Shown piece by piece: positions 50,535 through 59,053 of a DNA stretch of 64,000 nt (position 1 is its first letter; each line of letters begins with the position of its first letter). The stretch covers positions 1 to 64,000 of the forward strand of contig NZ_NWSX01000007.1 of the NCBI RefSeq assembly GCF_002531825.1, read 5' to 3'. A model generated the notes under the pieces. It ran no database searches and was not told the DNA's origin. It saw nothing but the letters and a program-made list of their open reading frames with translations. The position numbers and the translations under genes are program-made. The stretch is from Rhizobium sp. J15. GTDB lineage: Bacteria > Pseudomonadota > Alphaproteobacteria > Rhizobiales > Rhizobiaceae.

Positions 50535-50922
50535 TGGTCTTCATCGCTTCATCGGGCCCATCGGCGAGAACGCGGTCGGCCGACTCATAGTGGCGCGGCC
50601 GGATATTGCCGCGCACCATGGCGAAGGCGGCCGAGAGCACGGCGATGTCATCCGAAAAGCCGATGACGGCGAAAATATCCGGGACGATATCGACCGGCAT
50701 GACGAAGTAGGCGAGAGCTGCGAGCAGCACGCCGCGCACCTTGGTCGGCGTCTGCGGATCGAGCGCGCAGTAAAAACCGGCGACGACATCGCGCGAAAAC
50801 GGAATCTGCCGCACCGCCCGCCGGAAGGTCGGCCAGAACTTCTGGCGCACCGTCTTCTCCCGTCGGCTCTGCGTATCTTCATCGCCCGGCAGCAGGATTT
50901 CCCCGAATTTGACGTCGTCCAT
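50530..50922 (-). CDS. YkvA/DUF1232 family protein
   Basis: A 130-residue protein with the DUF1232 core ALDPQTPTKVRGVLLAALAYFVMPVDIVPDIFAVIGFSDDIAVL, two short membrane-associated helices with a DxxPD-type motif. The role is unknown. ATG at 50922. It converges with the sigma-factor gene. Confidence 0.9.
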   Translation of the reverse strand: MDDVKFGEILLPGDEDTQSRREKTVRQKFWPTFRRAVRQIPFSRDVVAGFYCALDPQTPTKVRGVLLAALAYFVMPVDIVPDIFAVIGFSDDIAVLSAAFAMVRGNIRPRHYESADRVLADGPDEAMKTI

Positions 50923-50988
50923 CCCTGATTCCTTTTCCGTCCCAGCGAACATATGGTGATGGCGGTTCCGCTTTCAATCGGCACGCCT

Positions 50989-51294
50989 TCAGCCGGCGCG
51001 TCGCGCCGCCGCCTTTTCCATCGCTGTGGCGAGCTTGAAATCCAGTTCCGTCAGTCCGCCGGCGTCATGCGTGTTCAGCGTCACATCCACCCTGGAATAG
51101 ACGTTGAACCATTCGGGATGGTGGTTGAGTTTCTCCGCCGTGATCGCAGCCTCCGTCATGAAACCGAAGGCTTCGATGAAATTCGAAAACTTGAACGTCT
51201 TCGATATGGAGGAGGCGGCGTCATTGAGCGTCCAGCCCGGAAGCCCCCTCAGTTCTGCCTCGGCCGCCGCCCGTTCCAGTCTTTCCCGTTTCAT
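50989..51294 (-). CDS. phhB: 4a-hydroxytetrahydrobiopterin dehydratase
   Basis: A 101-residue pterin-4a-carbinolamine dehydratase, recycling the pterin cofactor of aromatic hydroxylases. It has the active-site motif [30 protein letters not shown] with the three histidines. No phenylalanine hydroxylase is adjacent. Divergent from the phosphatase gene, 35 bases away. Confidence 0.94.
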   Translation of the reverse strand: MKRERLERAAAEAELRGLPGWTLNDAASSISKTFKFSNFIEAFGFMTEAAITAEKLNHHPEWFNVYSRVDVTLNTHDAGGLTELDFKLATAMEKAAARRAG

Positions 51295-51329
51295 GCCATG
51301 GTCCTCTTATCTATCCGACAGGCCTACCG

Positions 51330-51830
51330 ATGAAACGCATCAGCATCCTCTTCGTTTGCATGGGCAATATATGCCGTTCTCCGCTCGCGGAGGGAATTTT
51401 TCGCCATCTGGTCGCTGAGGCAGGCCTGACCGGCCATTTCATGATCGATTCCGCCGGTACCGGCGGCTGGCATGAGGGCGAGCCGCCCGACCGGCGCTCG
51501 ATCGCCACCGCGCAGGGCCACGGCATCGACATAGCGGGCCAGCGCGCGCGGCGCATCCGGCCAACAGATTTCGGCAGTTTCGATCTGATCCTCGCCATGG
51601 ACCGCGACAATCTGGCGGCGCTTGGCAAGGTCGCGCCGCCCGAGGCCAATATCCGGCTCTTCGGTGATGCCGCACTTACAACGGGAGAGGATATTCCCGA
51701 TCCCTATTATGGCGGCCCTGATGGTTTCGAGCTGGTCTATACCAGGCTCTTGACCGGCTGCAGCAGCCTGCTCGAGACGCTGGGCGTCGAGCGCGCCTCG
51801 TGCAGCGGGAACACTTCCTCGGTGAGGTAA
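51330..51830 (+). CDS. Low-molecular-weight protein-tyrosine phosphatase
   Basis: A 166-residue phosphatase. It has the P-loop VCMGNICRSPLAEG (CX5R, nucleophile Cys10) and the general-acid loop DIPDPYYGG. IDSAGTGGWHEGEPPDRRS is also a family block. It probably acts in the cytoplasm. Its last 94 bases are antisense to the end of thpR, so the C-terminal residues (about 136-166) are constrained by both genes. Confidence 0.93.
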   Translation: MKRISILFVCMGNICRSPLAEGIFRHLVAEAGLTGHFMIDSAGTGGWHEGEPPDRRSIATAQGHGIDIAGQRARRIRPTDFGSFDLILAMDRDNLAALGKVAPPEANIRLFGDAALTTGEDIPDPYYGGPDGFELVYTRLLTGCSSLLETLGVERASCSGNTSSVR

Positions 51831-52330
51831 GGACCGCCGCCGACCGATTCGCGCGACGACAGCAGCACGAAGCGCGGCGCCGTGAAGGTCGCAGTGTGGA
51901 AATTGCCGCGTCCGGCCAGATATTGCACGACATCGTCGAGCCGTGACGATTTCAGCCTTGCCAGCGTCACATGCGGGGTAAATTTGCGGGGGTCCGGCGG
52001 CAGCCCGATGCGCTGGCAGATGCGCTCGATCTCAGCCTGCAGGGCGTACATCTCGGGCGATTGCGAAACGCCGGCCCAGACCGAATGCGGTTTCTTCGAG
52101 CCGAAGGAACCGATGCCTTCGAGGCGGAACTGGAATTCCGGCCGGTCGATCCGGTCGAGACGTTCGACGATTTCATCGGCCGTGCGGCCGTCGACATCAC
52201 CGATGAAGCGCAGCGTGATGTGGTAATTTTCCACATCGATCCATCGTGCTCCGGGGAGGCCACCGCGCAGCAATGAAAGGCTCATTGCCGCATTGCGCGG
52301 AATTTCGAGGGCGGTAAACAGTCTCGGCAT
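51737..52330 (-). CDS. thpR: RNA 2',3'-cyclic phosphodiesterase
   Basis: A 197-residue 2H phosphoesterase, related to LigT. It has the two catalytic motifs HITLRFIG (near residue 38) and HVTLARLK. WIDVENYHITLRF and LPPDPRKFTPHVTLARL are typical. It hydrolyses 2',3'-cyclic phosphate ends of RNA. ATG at 52330. Its 3' end overlaps the phosphatase gene by 94 bases on the opposite strand. Confidence 0.93.
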   Translation of the reverse strand: MPRLFTALEIPRNAAMSLSLLRGGLPGARWIDVENYHITLRFIGDVDGRTADEIVERLDRIDRPEFQFRLEGIGSFGSKKPHSVWAGVSQSPEMYALQAEIERICQRIGLPPDPRKFTPHVTLARLKSSRLDDVVQYLAGRGNFHTATFTAPRFVLLSSRESVGGGPYLTEEVFPLHEARSTPSVSSRLLQPVKSLV

Positions 52331-52398
52331 AACGAGCACTCCCCGAATCTTTTGCAGGTGCTTACACGGAATCACGCAATCAATGACCGCGCAAGCCC

Positions 52399-53043
52399 CT
52401 ATTTCTTCACAGAAGAAATCGTCCCGACGAAATTTGTGACATCGGCTTCCATCTTCTGAACCATGACATCCACGCCCTTCGCATTCGGATGCATGCCGTC
52501 GCCGAGTTTGAGCCCCGCATCGAGCACCACGCCGTCAAGGAAGAAGGCATAAAGCCGAACTCCGTGTTTCTCCGAAAGTTTCCGATAAATCGGATTGAAG
52601 CGTGCGGCATAATCCGCACCCATATTGGGCGGCGCCATCATGCCGACGAGGAGCACGGCGATGCCGCGTTCCTTGAGCCGCGTTATCATCTGGTCGAGAT
52701 TCTTTTCGCTCTCTTCGGGCGGAATGCCGCGCAGCGCATCGTTGGCGCCGAGTTCCAGGATGACGCCGTCGGTGCCGTCAGGCACCGACCAGTCGATCCG
52801 GGCCAGCCCCCCTGTAGTCGTATCGCCCGAGACGCCGGCATTGGCGATGGCGACGTCGAGCCCCTTCGCCTTCAAGGCCGCCTGCAGCTTTTCGGGAAAT
52901 CCGTCACCGGGCGGCAGCTGATAGCCCGCCATCAGGCTGTCGCCGAATCCGACGAGATTGATCGTCCGCGCATTTGCGCCGGCAGTAAAGATCAGCGAGA
53001 CGGCAATGACGGTGAATTGAAGGGCGGCAACTTTAAATCTCAT
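52399..53043 (-). CDS. TesA-like SGNH esterase
   Basis: A 214-residue secreted hydrolase with signal peptide (about 1-25). It has block I GFGDSLMAGYQLPPGDGFPEKL, block III LGANDALRG and the catalytic DGMHPNAKG. It belongs to the arylesterase/thioesterase I/lysophospholipase L1 group and would act in the periplasm. It is divergent from an ABC exporter gene pair, the same neighbourhood as E. coli tesA-ybbA-ybbP. Confidence 0.93.
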   Translation of the reverse strand: MRFKVAALQFTVIAVSLIFTAGANARTINLVGFGDSLMAGYQLPPGDGFPEKLQAALKAKGLDVAIANAGVSGDTTTGGLARIDWSVPDGTDGVILELGANDALRGIPPEESEKNLDQMITRLKERGIAVLLVGMMAPPNMGADYAARFNPIYRKLSEKHGVRLYAFFLDGVVLDAGLKLGDGMHPNAKGVDVMVQKMEADVTNFVGTISSVKK

Positions 53044-53115
53044 CCTGCTTTCCCTAGATTGGCGGGGTGCCGTTATGCGGCAATTTGATTACGGGCTTAT
53101 ATAGGGCGATTTCCC

Positions 53116-53823
53116 TTGGCAAAAACCATCATCGAGTTGAAGAGCGCCGATCTGACCCTTGGCAGCGCCGCAGCCTCCGTCCATGTGCTGAAGGGTATCG
53201 ATCTCGATATTTCAGCAGGCGAATCCGTCGGCATCGTCGGCCCTTCCGGGTCCGGCAAGTCGACCCTGCTGATGGTGCTCGCCGGGCTGGAGAAGCTCGA
53301 CAGCGGCGAAATCAACATCAACGACACGCCGCTCCACAGCCTGAGCGAGGATCAGGTCGCCGATTTCCGCGGCCGCAATATCGGCATCGTCTTCCAGTCC
53401 TTCCACCTGATCGCCAACATGACGGCGCTGGAAAACGTCGCCGTGCCGCTGGAACTTGCCAATGTTCCCAACGCCTTCGACATCGCCCATCGCGAGCTGA
53501 ATTCGGTCGGCCTCGGGCAGCGGCTGAACCATTATCCCGGCCAGCTTTCCGGCGGCGAACAGCAGCGCGTGGCGATCGCCAGGGCGCTCGCCCCCTCGCC
53601 CGCTCTGCTGATCGCCGACGAACCCACAGGAAATCTCGACACCGAGACCGGCCGCCAGATCGCCGACCTGCTGTTTGCCAAGCAGGCCGAACGTGGCATG
53701 ACCCTGCTTCTCGTCACCCATGACGTGTCGCTGGCAAACCGCTGCTCGCGCCAGATCCGCGTCCGCTCCGGCAGGATCGAAGGCGACAGCGCCGCCCGCC
53801 ACAGCGAGGCGGCATTCGCATGA
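53116..53823 (+). CDS. ABC transporter ATP-binding protein (YbbA-like)
   Basis: A 235-residue ATPase of the LolD/MacB type. It has GPSGSGKSTLLMVLAG, LSGGEQQRVAIARAL and DEPTGNLDTETG. Its stop overlaps the start of the permease gene (ATGA). Together with that gene and the divergent esterase it matches the ybbA-ybbP-tesA group, which suggests a role in envelope lipid or esterase handling (inference). Confidence 0.93.
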   Translation: MAKTIIELKSADLTLGSAAASVHVLKGIDLDISAGESVGIVGPSGSGKSTLLMVLAGLEKLDSGEININDTPLHSLSEDQVADFRGRNIGIVFQSFHLIANMTALENVAVPLELANVPNAFDIAHRELNSVGLGQRLNHYPGQLSGGEQQRVAIARALAPSPALLIADEPTGNLDTETGRQIADLLFAKQAERGMTLLLVTHDVSLANRCSRQIRVRSGRIEGDSAARHSEAAFA

Positions 53824-56363
53824 GGATCATGACGCCGCGTGTTTCGCTCGCTTTTCGCCTGGCGCTCCGCGAGCTGCGCGGCGGCGTTCGCGGCTTCTAC
53901 ATCTTCCTTGCCTGCATCGCGCTCGGCACGGGGGCGATCGCAGCCGTCAATTCCGTTTCGCAGTCGATCACCGATACGATCGCTTCGCAGGGCCAGGAAC
54001 TGCTGGCCGGCGATGTCCGCTTCGAACTCAACAACCGCGAAGCCACGCCTGAGGAAATGAATTTCCTCGAAGGTCTCGGCAAGGTCTCGGTTTCCACAGG
54101 CCTGCGTTCGATGGCCCGCAAGCCCGACGGTTCGGACCAGGCGCTGGTCGAGGTCAAGGCGGTCGACGACGCCTATCCGCTTTACGGCCGGTTCGAGGCA
54201 GAGCCGAACTATCCCCTCTCAGCGCTTTTGTCCGGCGAAGGCGGCACTTACGGCGCTGTGGCAGCACCGCTGCTTCTCGACCGGCTCGGCATTTCGGTCG
54301 GCGACGAGCTGCTGCTCGGCAACGTCAAGCTCAGCATCACCGGCACCGTTAAAACTGAGCCGGATGCGCTGTCGGAAGGTTTCGGCTTTGCGCCGCGCCT
54401 GCTCGTCAGCCGCCGAGCGCTCGAAGCCTCGGGGCTGATCCAGACCGGAAGCCTAGTTGAACACGCCTATAAGGTCCGGCTGGAAGACAGGGGTGCGATG
54501 TCGGGCATCCAGGCGCGCGCCTCCCGGGAATTCCCCTCCGCCGGATGGGCGATCCGCACCAGCGACCGTGCAGCGCCCTCGCTCACGGAAAACATCACCC
54601 GCTTCTCGCAATTCCTGACCCTGGTGGGCTTGACCGCGCTGATCGTCGGCGGCGTCGGCGTCGCCAATGCCGTGCGCGCCTTCCTGGATTCCAAGCGCAC
54701 CACCATCGCCACCTTCAAATGTCTCGGTGCGCCCGCTGCCACCGTCGTTCTGATCTATCTCTTCCAGATCGCCATCATCGCTTTTGGCGGCATCATGGCC
54801 GGTCTCGTCATCGGTGCCCTGTCGCCGATATTTGCGGCGCAGTTCCTCGCCCAGTTCCTGCCGGTCTCGACCGCACCGGCCCTTTACCCCGGCGCGCTGC
54901 TGCTCGCGACCCTCTTCGGCATCCTGACGACGCTCGCCTTCGCCATCCTGCCGCTCGGCCATGCCCGCGAAGTGCCGGCGACGGCACTCTTCCGCGAGCA
55001 GGGCTTCGAGGCCCGCCACCTACCGTCCTGGCCCTATGTCCTGCTGGCAGCCCTCTTCATGGCGGCCCTTGCCGGCCTCGCCATCCTCACCGCCTATGAC
55101 CGCTTCATCGCCGTCGTCTTCGTCGGCGCGATCGTCTTCGCTTTTGTCGTCCTGCGCCTCGTCGCCGCGTTGATCGCCTGGCTTGCGCGCCGCAGTCCGC
55201 GCGTCAACTCGCCGGCGCTCAGGCTTGCGATCGGCAACATCCATCGGCCTGGCGCACTGACGCCATCGGTCGTGCTTTCGCTCGGCCTCGGCCTGGCATT
55301 GCTGGTGACGCTGACCCTGATCGACGGCAATCTGCGCCGGCAATTGACCGGCCGCATGAACGAAGGCGCGCCGAATTTCTTCTTCGTCGATATCCAGAGC
55401 GCCGAGGTCGCCGCCTTCCGGAATCTCGTCCAGGCGCAGGCGCCGAACGGCAAGCTGATGGAAGTGCCGATGCTGCGCGGCCGGATCGTCGCCTTCAACG
55501 GGGAAGACGTGAGCAGGATGAACGTGCCGGCCGCCGGTCGCTGGGTGCTGAACGGCGACCGCGGCATCACCTATGCCGACACCTTGCCGGAAAATGCGGC
55601 GCTGACCGAAGGCAGCTGGTGGGACAAGGACTACAGCGGCGAACCGCTCGTCTCCTTCTCCTCCGAAGAGGCGCACGAGCTCGGCCTGAAGATCGGCGAT
55701 ACCGTCACCGTCAACGTGCTCGGGCGCAATATCACCGCAAAGATCGCCAATCTGCGCCGTGTCGAGTGGGAATCGCTGTCGATCAATTTCGTCATGGTCT
55801 TCTCGCCCAATACCTTCCGAGGCGCCCCGCATGCCTGGCTTGCGACGCTGACCGATCCCTCCTCGACGCCGGCCGAGGATGCGGCGATCCTGAAATCCGT
55901 CACCAACACCTACCCGACGATCACCAGCGTCCGCGTCAAGGACGCGATCGATATCGTCAACCGGCTGGTGGCCCAGCTGGCGACCGCGATTCGCGCCGCA
56001 GCCTCCGTCGCCCTCGTCGCCTCGATCCTCGTCCTTGCCGGCGCGCTCGCCGCCGGCAACCGGGCGCGCACCCACGACGCGGTGGTGCTGAAGACGCTCG
56101 GCGCCACCCGCGCCATGCTGATCCGCGCCTTCAGCTACGAGTATCTGATCCTCGGGCTGGCGACCGCGATCTTCTCGCTGATCGCCGGCGCGGCCGCCGC
56201 CTGGTTCATCGTCGCCCGCATCATGCGCCTGCCTTCCACCTTCCTGCCCGATGTGGCGGGGCTGACGCTCGTCACCGCGCTCGTCCTGACCGTCGGCATC
56301 GGCCTCATCGGCACCTGGCGCATCCTGGGGCAGAAGGCAGCGCCCGTCTTGCGCGAACTTTGA
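53820..56363 (+). CDS. ABC transporter permease (YbbP-like, FtsX fold)
   Basis: An 847-residue membrane protein. It has one N-terminal helix (residues about 22-42, FYIFLACIALGTGAIAAVN), a large periplasmic domain, a central group of FtsX-type helices around residues 260-480, a second periplasmic domain, and three helices near the C terminus. It is longer than MacB because both halves are fused, as in YbbP. Translationally coupled to its ATPase. Confidence 0.92.
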   Translation: MRIMTPRVSLAFRLALRELRGGVRGFYIFLACIALGTGAIAAVNSVSQSITDTIASQGQELLAGDVRFELNNREATPEEMNFLEGLGKVSVSTGLRSMARKPDGSDQALVEVKAVDDAYPLYGRFEAEPNYPLSALLSGEGGTYGAVAAPLLLDRLGISVGDELLLGNVKLSITGTVKTEPDALSEGFGFAPRLLVSRRALEASGLIQTGSLVEHAYKVRLEDRGAMSGIQARASREFPSAGWAIRTSDRAAPSLTENITRFSQFLTLVGLTALIVGGVGVANAVRAFLDSKRTTIATFKCLGAPAATVVLIYLFQIAIIAFGGIMAGLVIGALSPIFAAQFLAQFLPVSTAPALYPGALLLATLFGILTTLAFAILPLGHAREVPATALFREQGFEARHLPSWPYVLLAALFMAALAGLAILTAYDRFIAVVFVGAIVFAFVVLRLVAALIAWLARRSPRVNSPALRLAIGNIHRPGALTPSVVLSLGLGLALLVTLTLIDGNLRRQLTGRMNEGAPNFFFVDIQSAEVAAFRNLVQAQAPNGKLMEVPMLRGRIVAFNGEDVSRMNVPAAGRWVLNGDRGITYADTLPENAALTEGSWWDKDYSGEPLVSFSSEEAHELGLKIGDTVTVNVLGRNITAKIANLRRVEWESLSINFVMVFSPNTFRGAPHAWLATLTDPSSTPAEDAAILKSVTNTYPTITSVRVKDAIDIVNRLVAQLATAIRAAASVALVASILVLAGALAAGNRARTHDAVVLKTLGATRAMLIRAFSYEYLILGLATAIFSLIAGAAAAWFIVARIMRLPSTFLPDVAGLTLVTALVLTVGIGLIGTWRILGQKAAPVLREL

Positions 56364-56431
56364 CGAGGCAGCGGCCTCCAGAAGCCCTTCACCTTACGGC
56401 GATTTAACCCGGCCGGCCCTTTGCAAGCCCC

Positions 56432-56460
56432 TTGTTTACAATGGGCGAAGGCCTCATATT
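56432..56460 (+). promoter_or_regulatory. Likely promoter of the Bax-inhibitor gene
   Basis: TTGTTT (56432-56437), 17 bases, CATATT (56455-56460), which would start transcription near 56467, just before the leader structure. Confidence 0.5.
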
Positions 56461-56477
56461 GTCTGCAGGCATGCTGG

Positions 56478-56531
56478 AGCTCCGCAGCGGCGCCCGGGTC
56501 GAAAACCCGACACCGTATCTTCATCGGAGCT
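56478..56531 (+). ncRNA. ybhL-type leader RNA (cis-regulatory)
   Basis: Outer stem AGCTCCG/CGGAGCT (56478-56484 with 56525-56531) encloses a hairpin CGGGT[CGAAA]ACCCG (56495-56509). It is followed by AGAGG and the ATG at 56546. The alphaproteobacterial ybhL RNA motif is known from comparative genomics to precede exactly this Bax-inhibitor family; its ligand is unknown. The match is to the gene context and stem layout as I remember them, not to an alignment. Confidence 0.65.
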
Positions 56532-56545
56532 TGTAAGAGGAAACT

Positions 56546-57274
56546 ATGGCTGATCTTCGTAACTATCAAAGCCGCGCTCAGACCGGCGAGATGATTGATC
56601 AAGGCCTGCGCGCATATATGCTCAAGGTCTACAACCTGATGGCGCTGGGTCTGGCGATCACCGGTGTGGCCGCATATCTCGGATTCAACTTCGCTGTTCA
56701 GGACGGTCAGCTCACCCAGTTCGGCGAGCTGTTGTTCCGGTCGCAGCTGCGCTGGGTCGTGATCCTTGCGCCTCTTGCGGTAGTCTTCTTCCTGAGCTTC
56801 CGCATCCACCGCATGAGCGTGTCCGCGGCGCAGACGACCTTCTGGATCTATGCAGCCCTGGTCGGTCTGTCGCTGTCGTCGGTCTTCCTGGTCTATACGG
56901 GTGAAAGCGTCGTCCAGACCTTCTTCGTCACCGCCGCCTCCTTCGGCGCGCTGTCGCTATACGGCTACACGACGAAGCGTGACCTGTCGGCGATGGGCTC
57001 GTTCCTGATCATGGGCCTCTTCGGCCTGATCATCGCTTCGATCGTCAACATCTTCCTGGGTTCGTCCGCCCTGCAGTTCGCCATCTCGGTGATCGGCGTG
57101 CTGATTTTCGCAGGCCTTACCGCCTACGACACGCAGCGGATCAAGGAACTCTACTACGAAGCCGATGATGTCGCTGTGGCCGGCCGCAAGGCGATCATGG
57201 GTGCGCTGACGCTCTATCTCGACTTCATCAACCTCTTCATGTTCCTGCTGCAGTTCATGGGCAACCGCAAATAA
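56546..57274 (+). CDS. Bax inhibitor-1/YccA (YbhL) family membrane protein
   Basis: A 242-residue protein with about seven membrane helices. It ends in the family pattern LTAYDTQRIKELYYEADDVAVAGRKAIMGALTLYLDFINLFMFLLQFMGNRK. The DYDT-like Asp residues are associated with pH-sensitive calcium leak in structural work on the family. The gene has a short N-terminal cytoplasmic part and is a single unit with its own leader and terminator. Confidence 0.94.
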   Translation: MADLRNYQSRAQTGEMIDQGLRAYMLKVYNLMALGLAITGVAAYLGFNFAVQDGQLTQFGELLFRSQLRWVVILAPLAVVFFLSFRIHRMSVSAAQTTFWIYAALVGLSLSSVFLVYTGESVVQTFFVTAASFGALSLYGYTTKRDLSAMGSFLIMGLFGLIIASIVNIFLGSSALQFAISVIGVLIFAGLTAYDTQRIKELYYEADDVAVAGRKAIMGALTLYLDFINLFMFLLQFMGNRK

Positions 57275-57294
57275 GCAGGGGCAGATCGAGATCG

Positions 57295-57320
57295 AAAAGG
57301 CGGCTTCGGCCGCCTTTTTT
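57295..57320 (+). terminator. Rho-independent terminator of the Bax-inhibitor gene
   Basis: Stem AAGGCGGC/GCCGCCTT with a UUCG tetraloop, then TTTT. It lies 22 bases after the stop. Confidence 0.95.
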
Positions 57321-57348
57321 GTCGTGACGAATGTCGAAGGGGTTAGGC

Positions 57349-57669
57349 ATGCTGCTTCAAGGATTTGTTTTCATCCCGTGCTTTGTCGTTGCCGTACTGT
57401 TGGCGAAAGGGTTGCCGGATAGCCTGATCTATTCGGTCGTTGCTTGGCTCAGCGCCGTCATTGCCGCCTTGGCCGGCGCAATTTTAGGGGTTCTGGCAAT
57501 CGACTATTGGCAGCTGGTACCGATCGACCCGCATACGGGAAATGACCTGGTGCTCTTTGGTGTGGTGCACGTCGTCATGGCTTTCGTCTTGTCGCCATTG
57601 CTGATCATGTATGTGAGGCGCAAGGCGCGCAAGCAAGCCGAAAGTTTGAGGATCCAGATTCTCGAATAG
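57349..57669 (+). CDS. Small membrane protein of unknown function
   Basis: A 106-residue protein with three predicted helices (about residues 2-20, 28-55, and 70-90) and a positively charged tail (RRKARKQ). I chose the ATG at 57349 (AAGGGG six bases upstream) over the one at 57331. No family recognised. Confidence 0.7.
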   Translation: MLLQGFVFIPCFVVAVLLAKGLPDSLIYSVVAWLSAVIAALAGAILGVLAIDYWQLVPIDPHTGNDLVLFGVVHVVMAFVLSPLLIMYVRRKARKQAESLRIQILE

Positions 57670-57776
57670 CCGCAGCATGAGCATATCGCACCTCGATTTG
57701 CGTCGGCTTTTTTGTTGCACTGATTTCGCAGGAATGGTTTTAGAGAAGCCTGCCCCGCCGCTGGACCAGCCGCCCG

Positions 57777-58334
57777 ATGTCTTTCTTTCTGCGCGACGCC
57801 TCGCAAGCCGATATCCCCGCCATTACCGATATCTATCGTGAATCCGTCCTGAACGGCACGTCGAGCTACGAGATCGCAGCGCCCTCCGGGACCGAGATGA
57901 TGCAGCGTTTCGCAGCGATCGTCGGCCAGCACTATCCCTACATCGCCGCAGCAGATACGGACGGAAACCTTCTCGGCTACGCCTATGCCTCGGCCTTCCG
58001 CACCCGCCCTGCCTATCGCTGGATGGTGGAGGATTCGATTTACCTTGCGCCTGAAGCCCGCGGCCGCGGCATTGGAAAGGCACTGATGACCGAGCTGATC
58101 GACCGTTGCACCGCTCTCGGTTTCCGTCAGATGGTGGCCGTCATCGGCGGCGCAAGCCCTGCCTCGATCGCGCTTCATCTCAAGGCGGGTTTTGTCGAGG
58201 TCGGTCTGATGAAGGGCACCGGCTACAAGCACGGCCGCTGGCTCGACACGATGCTCATGCAGCGCAGCCTCGGCGAGGGCATGACGACCGATCCGGATCC
58301 GTCCATCTATCCCGGCACGCTGTTCGGAGGCTGA
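57777..58334 (+). CDS. GNAT N-acetyltransferase (phosphinothricin/methionine-sulfone type)
   Basis: A 185-residue acetyltransferase. It has LRDASQADIPAITDIYRESVLNGTSSYE at the N terminus, GYAYASAFRTRPAYRWMVEDSIYLAPEARGRGIGKALM with the acetyl-CoA loop, and IGGASPASIALHLKAGFVEVGLM. This layout is that of MddA/Pat-type enzymes that acetylate amino-acid analogues. The natural substrate is unknown. Confidence 0.9.
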   Translation: MSFFLRDASQADIPAITDIYRESVLNGTSSYEIAAPSGTEMMQRFAAIVGQHYPYIAAADTDGNLLGYAYASAFRTRPAYRWMVEDSIYLAPEARGRGIGKALMTELIDRCTALGFRQMVAVIGGASPASIALHLKAGFVEVGLMKGTGYKHGRWLDTMLMQRSLGEGMTTDPDPSIYPGTLFGG

Positions 58335-58338
58335 GGGC

Positions 58339-58740
58339 TTACTTGTCGACCAGCTTCAAGGCCTTGTCGAACACCTTGAGCACCTGGTTCAGCTCGTGCC
58401 CGCGCTTCAGGATCATGCCGTTGACGTTGATGACCGAATAGGCGCCTTGCTTGGCGGCGAGCTTCGGGTTCTTTTCGATCCGGAACAGCGGCATCTCGCC
58501 GGAGCGCTTGAAGACGGAAAACACCGCCCTGTCTTTCAGGTGATCGATGGCGTAATCGCGCCATTCACCCTCGCCGACCATGCGGCCGTAGATCCGGAGG
58601 ATCGCATCCAGCTCGCGCCGGTGGAAAGTCACCGGAAGCGGGTCCTTGCTTTGTTTGTATTCCCTGAGATCGACGACGACTGAGGAACTATTGTCGACGG
58701 AGCGGCTTTCGCCGTGTCGCAAATCCGGCTGATCTGTCAT
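58339..58740 (-). CDS. DUF2794 protein
   Basis: A 133-residue protein of the alphaproteobacterial DUF2794 family. It has VTFHRRELDAILRIYGRMVGEGEWRDYAIDHLKDRAVFSVFKRSGEMPLFRIEKNPKLAAKQGAYSVI as its conserved core. The function is unknown. ATG at 58740; a longer form adds 22 residues with no support. Confidence 0.9.
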   Translation of the reverse strand: MTDQPDLRHGESRSVDNSSSVVVDLREYKQSKDPLPVTFHRRELDAILRIYGRMVGEGEWRDYAIDHLKDRAVFSVFKRSGEMPLFRIEKNPKLAAKQGAYSVINVNGMILKRGHELNQVLKVFDKALKLVDK

Positions 58741-59053
58741 CAGTCTCCCGAGGCCTCCGCTTGTGACAGGAGAGTGACAGTTTGCCCGAGCCGTCACAAA
58801 TTGCAAGACCGCTGCCCGTCACATTCGGCCGCACCGCAGCGCCGCGCATGCGAGCACAATGTCCTGGGGAGAGCCGACGCTTTCTCGGCAGCGCCGCATT
58901 TCAGTCAAAACAGCGCCTCATTTGCAGGGGATTTATGCATCCCGGTTTGGCGCCAGCGCGCCAAAGGGCCCGGCGGAGCGTATCGACCTTAACCCCAGCC
59001 CCGAATACGCTCGGCCGGGCCGCCCGGCATTTCATCCCTATCGGGATGAAATC
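58741..59053. other. Intergenic region between DUF1223 and DUF2794 genes
   Basis: These 313 bases hold the promoter of the DUF2794 gene and the inverted repeat at 59029-59052. Open frames exist on the plus strand but have no start signals or recognisable features, so I treat them as chance. Confidence 0.5.
59029..59052 (-). terminator. Perfect inverted repeat at the DUF1223 stop
   Basis: ATTTCATCCC/GGGATGAAAT with a TATC loop, beginning one base after the stop. No T run follows on the minus strand; a GC-rich stretch does. It could be a terminator or a protein-binding site. Confidence 0.5.
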
